The position numbers and the translations under genes were made by a program. A model generated the notes under the pieces. That model did no database searches, was not told the DNA's origin, and saw nothing but the letters and a program-made list of their open reading frames with translations. A stretch of DNA of 47,451 bases from Candidatus Ventrenecus stercoripullorum (GTDB taxonomy: Bacteria > Bacillota_I > Bacilli_A > RF39 > UBA660): NCBI GenBank assembly GCA_018712835.1, contig DVGF01000030.1, positions 1 to 47,451 on the forward strand. Reading direction: 5' to 3'. Positions 38,375-47,451 of this stretch are shown here, one piece after another (position 1 is the first letter of the stretch; every line of letters begins with the position of its first letter).

Positions 38375-39469
38375 ATGATGATAAGACCTGTTCCTAGACC
38401 TGTTATAAAAAAGAAAGTTGAACCTATTTATCAGTTTTATGATTTTATTGGAAAAAGTGATGAAGAAATTAAGACAAGAATGTCTCGAAGTATTTATATT
38501 GAAGATTTGCATAATTTAAAGAGAAATTTTGATTTATTAAAAAGAGTTTTATCTTTTAAACAATGTGATAAGCTTTATTCTAAAAACTATGAATGTTTAA
38601 CGTTTATTGAAAGTGAATTAAAGGATTATGAAAATGTTACTCTATCGTTAGTAGATGACTATCAAAATAAAGATCGATCTTCTCTTGATTTTTCTGTTTT
38701 TCAAAAGACTACTGGTGAGATTCCATTTAGTTATGTATTCTGGAATCCAACATTACAGAATTTACAGCATATTTCTATATATACTAATAGTGATACATCT
38801 TATCCAATGAATATGTCCTATGAGCAAATTTCTAAAGAAAGTTTAGAAAGAATCAAAGAAATTGTCCATCATCTTGCTATGAAATATCAAGGTAATAGTG
38901 CAATCTATAAAACTATGGTTGTTTCTGATTATTTACAAGATCTTGTTCAATATGTAGATTCTGATAATATTAGTGAAGGTGTTTTAGGAACTTATATTAC
39001 GGACTCTTTTGGTAGGGATATTACTATTCCACTTACGGTAAATCCTGAAACTGTTTTATTTGAACATTTTGGAGTGTGTGCAGGAATTGGTAATGCGACT
39101 ACTCTTCTTTTAAATAATCCTTCTTTCAATGTATGGACAAGAAGTATGTATGGGGATAATCATGTTTGGAATGTCGTCATGCTAGATGATGGACAGTACT
39201 ACTTTGTGGATAATACATGGTGTATAACAAGAAATAAACATCAATATCCAGAAAGTTTGAAAGCAGCTAGTTTTAGTTCAGATTATTTGTTTTTCGGAAG
39301 TAAAACTGCAAAGCAAATTGGACATCATAATCCTGCTACTTTGTGTCCTACTCTCTCAGAGAATGATTTGAATTCTAATCTTTACGAACCTACCCCTATG
39401 GAGCTTTGTAAAACTTTAAAACTTCAAGATTATCATCCCCCTGTTTTTCCAAGTAGACTTCAAAAGTAG
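38375..39469 (+). CDS. Transglutaminase-like cysteine peptidase superfamily protein
   Basis: Cys-His-Asp pattern: LFEHFGVCAGIGNATTLLL ... GDNHVWNVVMLDDGQYYFVDNTW. Confidence 0.75.
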   Translation: MMIRPVPRPVIKKKVEPIYQFYDFIGKSDEEIKTRMSRSIYIEDLHNLKRNFDLLKRVLSFKQCDKLYSKNYECLTFIESELKDYENVTLSLVDDYQNKDRSSLDFSVFQKTTGEIPFSYVFWNPTLQNLQHISIYTNSDTSYPMNMSYEQISKESLERIKEIVHHLAMKYQGNSAIYKTMVVSDYLQDLVQYVDSDNISEGVLGTYITDSFGRDITIPLTVNPETVLFEHFGVCAGIGNATTLLLNNPSFNVWTRSMYGDNHVWNVVMLDDGQYYFVDNTWCITRNKHQYPESLKAASFSSDYLFFGSKTAKQIGHHNPATLCPTLSENDLNSNLYEPTPMELCKTLKLQDYHPPVFPSRLQK

Positions 39470-39476
39470 TTTTTTC

Positions 39477-39509
39477 AAAAGAATAAATTTTTTCATTTAT
39501 TCTTTTTTT
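39477..39509 (+). terminator. Intrinsic terminator
   Basis: AAAGAATAAA...TTTATTCTTTTTTT. Confidence 0.65.
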
Positions 39510-39553
39510 CGTTTTTTAGGTATTGTATAATTTTATAGGAAGAGGCGTATAGT

Positions 39554-39904
39554 ATGGAAGATATTTTAGTAAGACTTTCTAAATCTAAATTTCGTAGTAA
39601 GTTTCATTTATCAAAAAAAGATAAACTCTATATTGATGAAAAAGGAATGGACACGATAGAAAGGCATGCTCATGACTTTATTGAGAGTAGACTTGCACCT
39701 AAGGATTTATTGAATGACGGTCATCAAACTCCTTGGAAAGGTCATCCTGTATTTGTGGCACAGCATGCAACTGCAACATGTTGTAGAAATTGTCTATATA
39801 AATGGCATCATATTCCAAAAGGCAGAGCTCTTACAAAAAAAGAACAAGATTATATTGTTCATATTATTATGCAGTGGATTTCTAACGAAAAAAGGAACAG
39901 TTAA
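39554..39904 (+). CDS. DUF4186 family protein
   Basis: SKFRSKFHLSKKDKLYIDEKGMDTIERHAHDFIESRLAP...DGHQTPWKGHPVFVAQHATATCCRNCLYKWH. Confidence 0.9.
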   Translation: MEDILVRLSKSKFRSKFHLSKKDKLYIDEKGMDTIERHAHDFIESRLAPKDLLNDGHQTPWKGHPVFVAQHATATCCRNCLYKWHHIPKGRALTKKEQDYIVHIIMQWISNEKRNS

Positions 39905-39913
39905 TGTTCCATT

Positions 39914-40441
39914 TTATTTTACCCATTCGACAGCGATTAATTGATAATTTTCGCCATTGTTTTGATAGGTATAAGCATATGTTGTACCAAGATCTAATAA
40001 GGTATTGATTGTCGCATCGTCATAAGTTCCGATTAATTCATCTTCTAAGTTGTAAACATTGTTATCCGTACGTTTTAAGACATTTACATGTAATATCACA
40101 TTTCCAGATGCATCATAAGTATAGCCAATCATTTTTGAATAGTAATTTTCTGTTTTACATGCAGTAGTATAATCTTCTAGATTTTCAATTGGAACTTTAT
40201 CTCCTATGCTTAAATTCCATGTTAAAGCACCTGTACAATCTTTTGTTAAATCTTCATAGATTTGTTCTGCTTGATCTACTGATATTTCATCGTTATTTGG
40301 CTCTGTTGGAGCTGGAGTATTTGGATTTTCTTCCTGGTCAGGTGAGAACAATAATATCGCTCCACCTACTATTACCACTACTACTAAAAAAATACCTACT
40401 ACAAGAACTGTTATTTTCTTTTCTTTTAATGTTTTTTTCAT
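39914..40441 (-). CDS. Membrane-anchored hypothetical protein
   Basis: N-terminal TM (ITVLVVGIFLVVVVIVGGAILLF), Pro/Asn/Thr linker, 175 aa. Confidence 0.65.
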   Translation of the reverse strand: MKKTLKEKKITVLVVGIFLVVVVIVGGAILLFSPDQEENPNTPAPTEPNNDEISVDQAEQIYEDLTKDCTGALTWNLSIGDKVPIENLEDYTTACKTENYYSKMIGYTYDASGNVILHVNVLKRTDNNVYNLEDELIGTYDDATINTLLDLGTTYAYTYQNNGENYQLIAVEWVK

Positions 40442-40504
40442 AGTCTCCCTACTTTCATGAATAGTATAGCAAATATTAAGAAAAATGAAAAGATGTTTTA
40501 CTCT

Positions 40505-42130
40505 TTATTGTTCATTTAAATATTCATATGCTTCAATAATTTCTGGGTCAAAATCTGTAATTTTACCGCTTGGTAAGTAAAGCATTTTAGAAATATTTAA
40601 GTTTTTTACAAACTCTATATTGTGAGATACTACAAGAAGGGTTCCTGGATAATCTTTAAAAACTTCTGCTATTAAGCTTTGGGTATCTGGGTCTAAATGG
40701 TTGGTTGGTTCGTCTAATAAAAGTAAGTTTGATTTTTCTAAAGCTAGTTTGGCTAGTGCTACTCTACTTCTTTCTCCTGGAGAAAGGACACTTACTTTTT
40801 TATAAATGTCATCACCACTAAATAAAAATCTTCCTAAAACTCCTCGTAAAAAAGAGATATCTTTGGTAATACTTTCAAATTGTTCAACAATTGTTTTTTC
40901 TTCTTCTAGTGTTTCATGTTCTTGGGCATAGTAACCAATGCTTATTTTTTCGCCTATTTCTACTGTTCCTTCTAATGGTTGTAACGTTCCCATAATTAGT
41001 TTTAACAGAGTTGATTTTCCAACGCCGTTTTCTCCGACTATCACGAAACGGTCCCCACGTATCATTTGTAAGGAAATATTTTCATATAGTAGATGGTCTT
41101 TTGTATAACCAAATGTTATTTTATCGACTCGTAATGGATAGAAATCTCCTTTTTCTTTGATTTCCATTTTGAAGTTTGCTTTTTTACTTAGTCTTTCTAG
41201 GACTACTTTGTTTTGTTCTAAGCGAGCTAGTTTTTTTTGACGGTCTTTGGCAATTTTGGCTTTTTTTTCATTTCCACAAATATATTTGGCAATGATTTTC
41301 TTTAGCTTTTCTTCTTCTTTTTCTTGCTTAGCGGCAATTCTTTCGTTTGTTTTCTTTTCTTCTGCTATTCTTTTTTGGAACGTTTCGTAAGAACCTAAAA
41401 ATAACTCCATATTGTGTTTTTGTTTATCTAAATGTAATGTTTTGTTTGTAACTTTGTTTAAAAATGGAATGTCATGGGAAATTACTAAAATAATTCCTGG
41501 ATATTTTTGAAGATAGTTCATGATGTATTCTTTGCTTTCTAAATCAAGGTGATTGGTTGGTTCATCTAGTAAGACAATTTCTGCTTTGCTAAATAAAATT
41601 CTGGCAAAGGCTACCTTGCTTTTTTGACCACCTGATAAGGTATTTAAGGGACTATCTAGTAAATCGAATATATGAAAGCCTATGGCTAAGTCGATAAGTT
41701 GTTCTTCCATTTTATATGGTTCAAAGTAATCGATTTGTTCTTGAATTTTGCCAGCATTTTTTAGAATAGATGCACTTTTCTTTTCATTTGCTACACTGGC
41801 TTCTTGGTATAGAGTAGCAAGCTCTGCTTCTAATTCTTTTAAGGGTCTTGCATTTTTTAAATACTCTTCTACTGTAATACTCATATCGGGTATTTCATCT
41901 TTGATTACTTGAGGTAGATAAGCTATTCTTGTATTTTCGCTTGTCGTAATCGTCCCAAAGTCTGGTTGGTAATCTCCTAGTATTAAATGAAACAAAGTGC
42001 TTTTTCCAGCACCATTTACACCAACTACCCCAATATGATCATGGTTATTCACATGAAGAGAAATGTCATTAAATATTTCTGTTTTTCCATATGCAAAAAA
42101 AACGTGTTCTATATCCATAATTTCCTCCAA
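40505..42130 (-). CDS. ABC-F family ATP-binding protein
   Basis: Two ABC domains: GVNGAGKST/LSGGQKSKVAFARILF/LLDEPTNHLD and GENGVGKST/LSPGERSRVALAKLAL/LLDEPTNHLD. Confidence 0.95.
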   Translation of the reverse strand: MEEIMDIEHVFFAYGKTEIFNDISLHVNNHDHIGVVGVNGAGKSTLFHLILGDYQPDFGTITTSENTRIAYLPQVIKDEIPDMSITVEEYLKNARPLKELEAELATLYQEASVANEKKSASILKNAGKIQEQIDYFEPYKMEEQLIDLAIGFHIFDLLDSPLNTLSGGQKSKVAFARILFSKAEIVLLDEPTNHLDLESKEYIMNYLQKYPGIILVISHDIPFLNKVTNKTLHLDKQKHNMELFLGSYETFQKRIAEEKKTNERIAAKQEKEEEKLKKIIAKYICGNEKKAKIAKDRQKKLARLEQNKVVLERLSKKANFKMEIKEKGDFYPLRVDKITFGYTKDHLLYENISLQMIRGDRFVIVGENGVGKSTLLKLIMGTLQPLEGTVEIGEKISIGYYAQEHETLEEEKTIVEQFESITKDISFLRGVLGRFLFSGDDIYKKVSVLSPGERSRVALAKLALEKSNLLLLDEPTNHLDPDTQSLIAEVFKDYPGTLLVVSHNIEFVKNLNISKMLYLPSGKITDFDPEIIEAYEYLNEQ

Positions 42131-42182
42131 ACGTAACTCTCATTTTACACTGTTTTAGAAAAAAAGAAAAGAGGTTTCCCTC

Positions 42183-43325
42183 TTAAAATAGCACTTTCTC
42201 TTTGTCATATTGTTTGATAATGATTGCTAGGACAATCGCGATGTAAATGATAGATGACAAGAATAAAATGGCAATTTGTAAAATATTGTAGATACCATTC
42301 GTGATATCTGTAAAGATCATTGTCATATTTAAAAATGGAATGAATGCGATAAGATTGTTTGTTGGTATGCTAATCATGAAAGCAATCATACCTGGAAAAA
42401 ATGAGATAAATGTAAGTGGTGTTAGGGCACTTTGTGCTTCTTTGAATGTCTTTGATTTTGAGGCAATCGCGATGCAAAGACCACTGATAAAAAATGAGTA
42501 GACAATGATAATGAGTAAACCTAAGACGATGGCTTGCCATGAATAAACTAACGCACTATTTTCATAAATACTAAACATGTTTTTTGTAATCATCAAAGTT
42601 ACGATTGCTAGAATAAAACTTAATACTCCGGTGATTATAGAAGATAAGGTTACACTTAGATATTTCCCTAAAATGATATCTTTACTTTTGATAGGGAATG
42701 TAAGTAGAGTTTCTAGTGTTCCTCTTTCTTTTTCACCAGCTGTCGTATCTGTAGATGGATAGGTTGCTGAAACAGTAATAGCCATAACTACAAATAAGAA
42801 AGCATAATTTTGCATATAACTGGCAAAATAGAAGTCCTCTTCTTCTTGTTCTTCGGTTACGTTAATAATATTTAATACTTCACTTGCATTTATGCCCTCA
42901 TTTGTTAAGTATTTTTCTTGTAAAATGTTTTTATATGTATCAAAAAATCTTTCCATAAACGTTACAGCATACATAGATTCTTCACTACTAGAAGAATGAA
43001 TCGTATAGTTATTTTCTTCCTTTGTCACATATACATAGATTTCTCCATTATCATAAAGACTTTTTATTTCTTCTTCTGTACCTTGATATGCTTCAATATC
43101 CAACCTTTCTATTAAATTTTCTTCAATATCAGATAAAGTATATGTAAATCCTACTTTGTTATACTCGGAAATATCTTGATTTACTTGTGACTCAAATAAA
43201 AATGACATCATTAAAATAATACACGGGATGAAAATAGGAATTACTAGCATCATGGCTAAAGACTTTTTATCACGAAATAGTTCTCTTAATTCTTTTTTTA
43301 AGATAATCCATAAATTATTTTTCAT
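42183..43325 (-). CDS. ABC-2 type (NatB-like) permease
   Basis: KKELRELFRDKKSLAMMLVIPIFIP; TAGEKERGTLETLLTFPIKSKDIILGKY. Confidence 0.92.
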   Translation of the reverse strand: MKNNLWIILKKELRELFRDKKSLAMMLVIPIFIPCIILMMSFLFESQVNQDISEYNKVGFTYTLSDIEENLIERLDIEAYQGTEEEIKSLYDNGEIYVYVTKEENNYTIHSSSSEESMYAVTFMERFFDTYKNILQEKYLTNEGINASEVLNIINVTEEQEEEDFYFASYMQNYAFLFVVMAITVSATYPSTDTTAGEKERGTLETLLTFPIKSKDIILGKYLSVTLSSIITGVLSFILAIVTLMITKNMFSIYENSALVYSWQAIVLGLLIIIVYSFFISGLCIAIASKSKTFKEAQSALTPLTFISFFPGMIAFMISIPTNNLIAFIPFLNMTMIFTDITNGIYNILQIAILFLSSIIYIAIVLAIIIKQYDKEKVLF

Positions 43326-44073
43326 CAATTTCACCCCCAATTAAAGCAAAAAAGGCATCTCGTAAGTTTGTTGTTTTTGTGTTCTTCTTGATTTCTTCTG
43401 GAGTCCCACTTAGTAGTACTTCTCCTTCATGAATCATGATAACACGATCACAAATGTTTTCGGCTTCTTCCATATAATGAGTAGAATAAAGAACTGTTTT
43501 TCCTTTTTTCTTTTCTTCTTTCATAAAGTCTAGAATAATTTGACTCGAAATAATATCTAAACCTGTTGTGGCCTCATCAAATACATAGTATTTTGGATCG
43601 TGAATGAAGCATCTGGCAATATTCACTCTTTGTGTTTGACCTGTGGATAACTGACCTATTTTTTGATATAGGAATGAATCTAAATTTAGTTTTTTACTAA
43701 TCTCTTTGATTTTTTGATCAATCGTTTCCTTTTTCATTTTATAGATTTCACAACACATATATAAAAGTTCATAAGTTGTTAGAGTATCATATAGTTTTGT
43801 ATTTCCAGAAAGATATGCTAAGTTCATTTTAATTTCTATTTCATTTTCTTGATAGTTTTTCTTATCAAAAAAAATCTCTCCTTCTGTAGGATTTAATATT
43901 CCAGCAATCATACGAAGTAATGTTGTTTTTCCAGCACCGTTAGGACCTAAAATTCCAACGATTTCTCCATCATGTGCTTCTAGAGAAATTCCTTTGTTTG
44001 CATAGAATTCTGTTTTTTGTTTCTTTTCGTTCCATTTGATAAATTTTTTCTTAACGTTTTTTACTTCTATCAT
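43315..44073 (-). CDS. NatA-like ABC transporter ATP-binding protein
   Basis: GPNGAGKTTLLRMIAG, LSTGQTQRVNIARCF, VFDEATTGLD. Confidence 0.93.
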   Translation of the reverse strand: MIEVKNVKKKFIKWNEKKQKTEFYANKGISLEAHDGEIVGILGPNGAGKTTLLRMIAGILNPTEGEIFFDKKNYQENEIEIKMNLAYLSGNTKLYDTLTTYELLYMCCEIYKMKKETIDQKIKEISKKLNLDSFLYQKIGQLSTGQTQRVNIARCFIHDPKYYVFDEATTGLDIISSQIILDFMKEEKKKGKTVLYSTHYMEEAENICDRVIMIHEGEVLLSGTPEEIKKNTKTTNLRDAFFALIGGEIDEK

Positions 44074-44189
44074 ATAAACTTTCCTTTCCTTCATTATTAT
44101 CCTAGATATATATACTATCCGTCAAGAAAAAAGAAACAAAAGAATTATTTTTATGTTCCATTGTTTCTTTTTCTCTTTTTTATTTTGAT

Positions 44190-45082
44190 TTAAAGAAAAG
44201 ACTCTTGTTTTTTTTTATCGACTTTTTGTAATTCTTTGATTTCCTTTTTGCTTAAACCAGTCGACTTCATAATAATAGGAACTGCAACATTCAGATCTAA
44301 TAAATTTTTGGCTATCGTATATTTTTCTTGTTGCTTTCCTTCATGAACTCCAACTTTTAAGCCTTCTTTCATTCCATCTTTCTTGCCATCTTGATAATAG
44401 GAACTACTTTCTACCTTTTTTCTGTCATACAATAATAATTCATCAATTGCTCCCATCATACTGGTTACTTTTCCTAAGACTTGTTCCATCAAACCATCTC
44501 CTTCATACATAAATTTTATCTTTTGGGTGTCTTCGGCAACCATAAAATATAAATAATATTCTAAGCTGCCTTTCTTAATATGATTATAGTCCACTTTTCT
44601 TAAATAGTCTAGATTGATATCATAGATTTCTAAATATTTATTTCTTTCAATATGGATTCTACTTTCCATCACAACGGATTGATAAATAAATAAATTCTTT
44701 CCAAAGCGATCATAGTTATCGAAGTTTATTTGAATCACTTTTAAAGCATTTTGATAGTCTTTTGAACTTGATATCTTTCTTAAAACAATTGACTGGTATA
44801 AATATAATTTTTGGTATCTGAGATTTTAGAATATACCATATTCATTTCCATATTGATATAGGCATCTTTATAAAGATAAATTAAATCTGCTTCACTATCT
44901 ACGGTGTTTTTCCCAACTCCAATATCTGGATGGAGCATTTTAAACCCTTGAGTTAATTTTTCCAGAGCAATTTCAGTAACTAAGGAAATTACTTTTTGGA
45001 CATATTCTTCCATATCAGGATCAGAAAGAAGTTTTTTAATATACTTATCGTTAATAATAACTAATTTTCTTTTTTTACTCAC
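44190..45082 (-). pseudogene. Rpn family / PD-(D/E)XK transposase-like protein, frameshifted near 44780
   Basis: N-part (45082-44780) ends YIYTSQLF*; C-part continues in another frame RKISSSKDYQNALKVIQINFDNYDRFGKN... Confidence 0.8.
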
Positions 45083-45337
45083 AATTTTTCCTTTCTAAGA
45101 AGAGATTTTTCCCTTCTACTAATATCATTCCGGTAAAATTGTGAAGTTCCTTTTAGATGTAGCCAAAAAGTTACAAAAAAATGTTAATACCACAAAAAGA
45201 GATGGAAAGGCGTTGAATAAGTAATTTTCCATCTTCACTTTATTAGTCATTAATTCTGTTATATGATATGGAGAGGCATATAACGGTCTTCCTCCTTTTA
45301 ACAGACTTACTAGACCCTCACCCCTCCACATTTCAGA

Positions 45338-45368
45338 AAAAACGATGATTTTTCTATCACCGTTTTTA
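45338..45368 (-). terminator. Intrinsic terminator after rubrerythrin
   Basis: Minus strand AACGGTGATagaaaaATCATCGTTTTTTC. Confidence 0.65.
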
Positions 45369-45371
45369 TCA

Positions 45372-45911
45372 TTAATAATTTTCAGAACGAATTTCCATGA
45401 AGCTTTGTGGATGCTTACAAACTGGGCAAACTTTTGGAGCTTCTTTTCCTACATAGATATGTCCACAGTTGCGGCAAATCCAAACTTTTTCTTCTCCTCT
45501 TTGAAATACTAAATTGTCTTCAATATTACCAACAAGTTTTAGATAACGTTCTTCATGATTTTTTTCAATTGCTCCAACGCTTTCAAATAGATAAGCAATT
45601 TCATCAAATCCTTCTTCTTTAGCAGTTTTTGCAAACTCTTTATACATATCTGTCCATTCGTAGTTTTCTCCACTTGCAGCATCTTTTAAGTTTGTTACTG
45701 TATCTGGAATAGATCCTCCATGAAGATATTTAAACCATAATTTTGCATGTTCTTTTTCATTTTTAGAAGTTTCTTCAAAAATAGCTGCGATTTGTTCATA
45801 ACCATCTTTTTTTGCTTGGCTAGCATAGTATTCATATTTTGTATGAGCTTGGCTTTCTCCAGCAAAAGCAGCCATTAAATTAGCTTCTGTTTTTGAACCT
45901 TTTAGTTCCAT
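45372..45911 (-). CDS. rbr: Rubrerythrin
   Basis: Ferritin-like ExxH motifs and C-terminal rubredoxin-like [23 protein letters not shown]. Confidence 0.96.
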   Translation of the reverse strand: MELKGSKTEANLMAAFAGESQAHTKYEYYASQAKKDGYEQIAAIFEETSKNEKEHAKLWFKYLHGGSIPDTVTNLKDAASGENYEWTDMYKEFAKTAKEEGFDEIAYLFESVGAIEKNHEERYLKLVGNIEDNLVFQRGEEKVWICRNCGHIYVGKEAPKVCPVCKHPQSFMEIRSENY

Positions 45912-46023
45912 ATTCTTACCTCCTTTAATACGTATTTATTATACTGAAAATTCTATTTAAAGTAAAGCCGTTCTATGATGATTTTATAGTTTTAGACATT
46001 TTTATTTTTTATAATTTTTCAGA

Positions 46024-46686
46024 TTATTTCTTATTCTCACTTAATATTTTTAACTCTTCCATGTATTTCTTTATTAGTGCATCTTTGGTATAAGAATATA
46101 ATTCTTCTAATTCTTCCCAATCTAAACCTAGCATGATAATATACTTATATTCGTCGATTTTCTCAACGTTTTTCTCACGCCAATAACCAATAAACTTTTC
46201 CAGATTCATTTTCCGAACAAAGGCATTTTCATTCATACAAATATTATCTTCTGTTCCTAATGTAATATCTCGAAAATCTTTTTCATCGCCTATCATGCCC
46301 CAGTTAAAATTTAATTGAATATATTGATAGTCAGCTGTTATTTTTCTTCTTTGTTCTATCAAGTCCCAGTTATCCAAAAAAAGTATTAGACTTTTTTCTC
46401 TTGTCTTTTTTGTATCATCTAGATTTACTCTTATTTCTATAATACCAATATCTGTTTGTAGTAACATACCTGAAGATATATTTTCCATCCATTTGTGAAA
46501 CTCTTCTCGTTTTATATGATAAGGATTTATCTTACCACAGTTCTTTTTAATAGAAGCTTCTATTACAGAAGATAATAAATCTTTGTTTTGTTCTTTTAAA
46601 AAGATTTCTTTAAATATTCCCTCCTCTTTGCCATAATAAAATTCTTTTTCTTTCTTTTTGGGTTTCATTTTTAACCTTCCTTTCAT
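46024..46686 (-). CDS. Rpn/PD-(D/E)XK-like family protein
   Basis: FKEIFLKEQNKDLLSSVIEASIKKN...YIQLNFNWGM...EDNICMNENAFVRKMNLEKF. Confidence 0.55.
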   Translation of the reverse strand: MKGRLKMKPKKKEKEFYYGKEEGIFKEIFLKEQNKDLLSSVIEASIKKNCGKINPYHIKREEFHKWMENISSGMLLQTDIGIIEIRVNLDDTKKTREKSLILFLDNWDLIEQRRKITADYQYIQLNFNWGMIGDEKDFRDITLGTEDNICMNENAFVRKMNLEKFIGYWREKNVEKIDEYKYIIMLGLDWEELEELYSYTKDALIKKYMEELKILSENKK

Positions 46687-46912
46687 TTTTCCGAAATTAA
46701 AAAACTTTTCTTATATATTACCCTATACTAATAATATACAAGAAAAGTATTGCATTTCCTTTTTATTTTGGTCATTTTTTAACTTATTCATTATTTTATA
46801 TGATATAGAGCTAAAATTTAAACAAAATATCTTTTTTTTAAAATTGGAATAGTTCCAATCTTTTTTGCATGTTATAAAATCCATAAAATCAGTACTTTTT
46901 ACTTCATCTCAT

Positions 46913-46966
46913 AAAAAAAGATGGAAAATGTTGCTCACTGGACGTATCTTTTCCATCTTTTTTTAT
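46913..46966. terminator. Strong hairpin terminator
   Basis: AAGATGGAAAA...TTTTCCATCTTTTTTT. Confidence 0.7.
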
Positions 46967-47033
46967 TTATTTACCCTACTTCACCAAAAACTGTCCTTAG
47001 GTCAGTCTACTTGATATTATCGGTCGTAAAATC

Positions 47034-47060
47034 AAAAAAAGCCCAGCAATTAAGCCGGGT
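47034..47060 (-). terminator. Intrinsic terminator of the right-edge surface protein gene
   Basis: Minus strand CCCGGC ttaatt GCTGGG + CTTTTTTT. Confidence 0.75.
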
Positions 47061-47082
47061 TTTCTCTTTATGACTGATAATA

Positions 47083-47451
47083 TTATTCGACTGATAATTG
47101 ATATGGGTCTAGTGCCGTTCCTGAGCCTGACTTCAGACTACCAGACTTCAGATTGAGTACGGGCCGCACCCCGGTCGAGTAGTCCACGCCGTTGCCGCCG
47201 CCCACACTACCAAGCGAATCCACGTAAAGCACGCGCGCACCTGAGCCGCTGAAATCGTAAGGCGACATGGTCCAGTAATAGTTCCCTGTATATAAGTAAT
47301 ATCCTGAGTTACTTAAACTGTATCCTCCAGCCAAGGCTGCTTCGTCTGTTGTTAATAATCCCACTGGATATGTTAAGTCTCCATTTCCTGTGCTCACATC
47401 ACTCACTGTAAATCGATCATTTTGCTCTTTACACATAAGTCTTGGATTTGT
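47083..47451 (-). CDS. C-terminal part of a DUF6273-like surface protein (5' end outside window)
   Basis: GGYSLSNSGYYLYTGNYYWTMSPYDFSGSGARVLYVDSLGSVGGGNGVDYSTGVRPVLNLKSG...GSGTALDPYQL; frame open to window edge. Confidence 0.75.
   Translation of the reverse strand, partial: TNPRLMCKEQNDRFTVSDVSTGNGDLTYPVGLLTTDEAALAGGYSLSNSGYYLYTGNYYWTMSPYDFSGSGARVLYVDSLGSVGGGNGVDYSTGVRPVLNLKSGSLKSGSGTALDPYQLSVE

Noticed and set aside
40505-42130. Attenuator in front of the second ABC-F gene
   Set aside because: No leader ORF or terminator found in the short upstream region; looks like an ordinary housekeeping-type ABC-F.
1-45082. Composite transposon bounded by Rpn-family genes at 1-483 and 44190-45082
   Set aside because: Opposite orientations, no visible terminal inverted repeats, and the interior is mostly chromosomal housekeeping content.
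45125-45331. 68-aa minus ORF between rubrerythrin and Rpn
   Set aside because: No recognisable domain; contains inverted repeats (GTTATATG...CATATAAC, GATGGAAA...TTTCCATC) typical of intergenic hairpins; likely noncoding.
1-47451. CRISPR array
   Set aside because: No regularly spaced 25-40 bp direct repeats were noticed; the only short tandem array is the 11-bp iteron set.

Overview
AT-rich Bacillota/Mycoplasmatota-like chromosomal window using the standard code (TGA is a real stop at the ATGA overlaps of the NUDIX/kinase and response-regulator/histidine-kinase pairs). Most genes lie on the minus strand: LemA + duplicated DUF2207, DUF3592, NUDIX, MBL-fold, rhodanese, metallophosphoesterase, two ABC-F ATPases, a two-component/ABC module of bacteriocin-resistance type, a putative envelope cluster, an ABC-2 exporter and rubrerythrin. 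tmRNA (32701-33073) and tRNA-Val(CAC) (33075-33151) precede a plus-strand accessory stretch (about 33.2-38.3 kb) with an AlbA_2/Schlafen-like ATPase regulator, phage-like small proteins and a nonsense-interrupted DNA methylase. Best leads: (1) a multi-layer attenuator upstream of the ABC-F gene at 14120-15622, with two leader ORFs, an intrinsic terminator and a 3-segment hairpin switch covering the SD; (2) a sharply GC-rich patch (about 62% by hand count) in the C-terminal DUF6273-like domain of the surface protein cut by the right edge, resembling a hypervariable/DGR-type variable repeat; (3) 11-bp iterons next to the AlbA_2 gene promoter, with a related terminator/promoter unit repeated after that gene; (4) four genes interrupted by a single frameshift or stop codon. 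All calls come from reading the sequence and ORF track; no database search was run.
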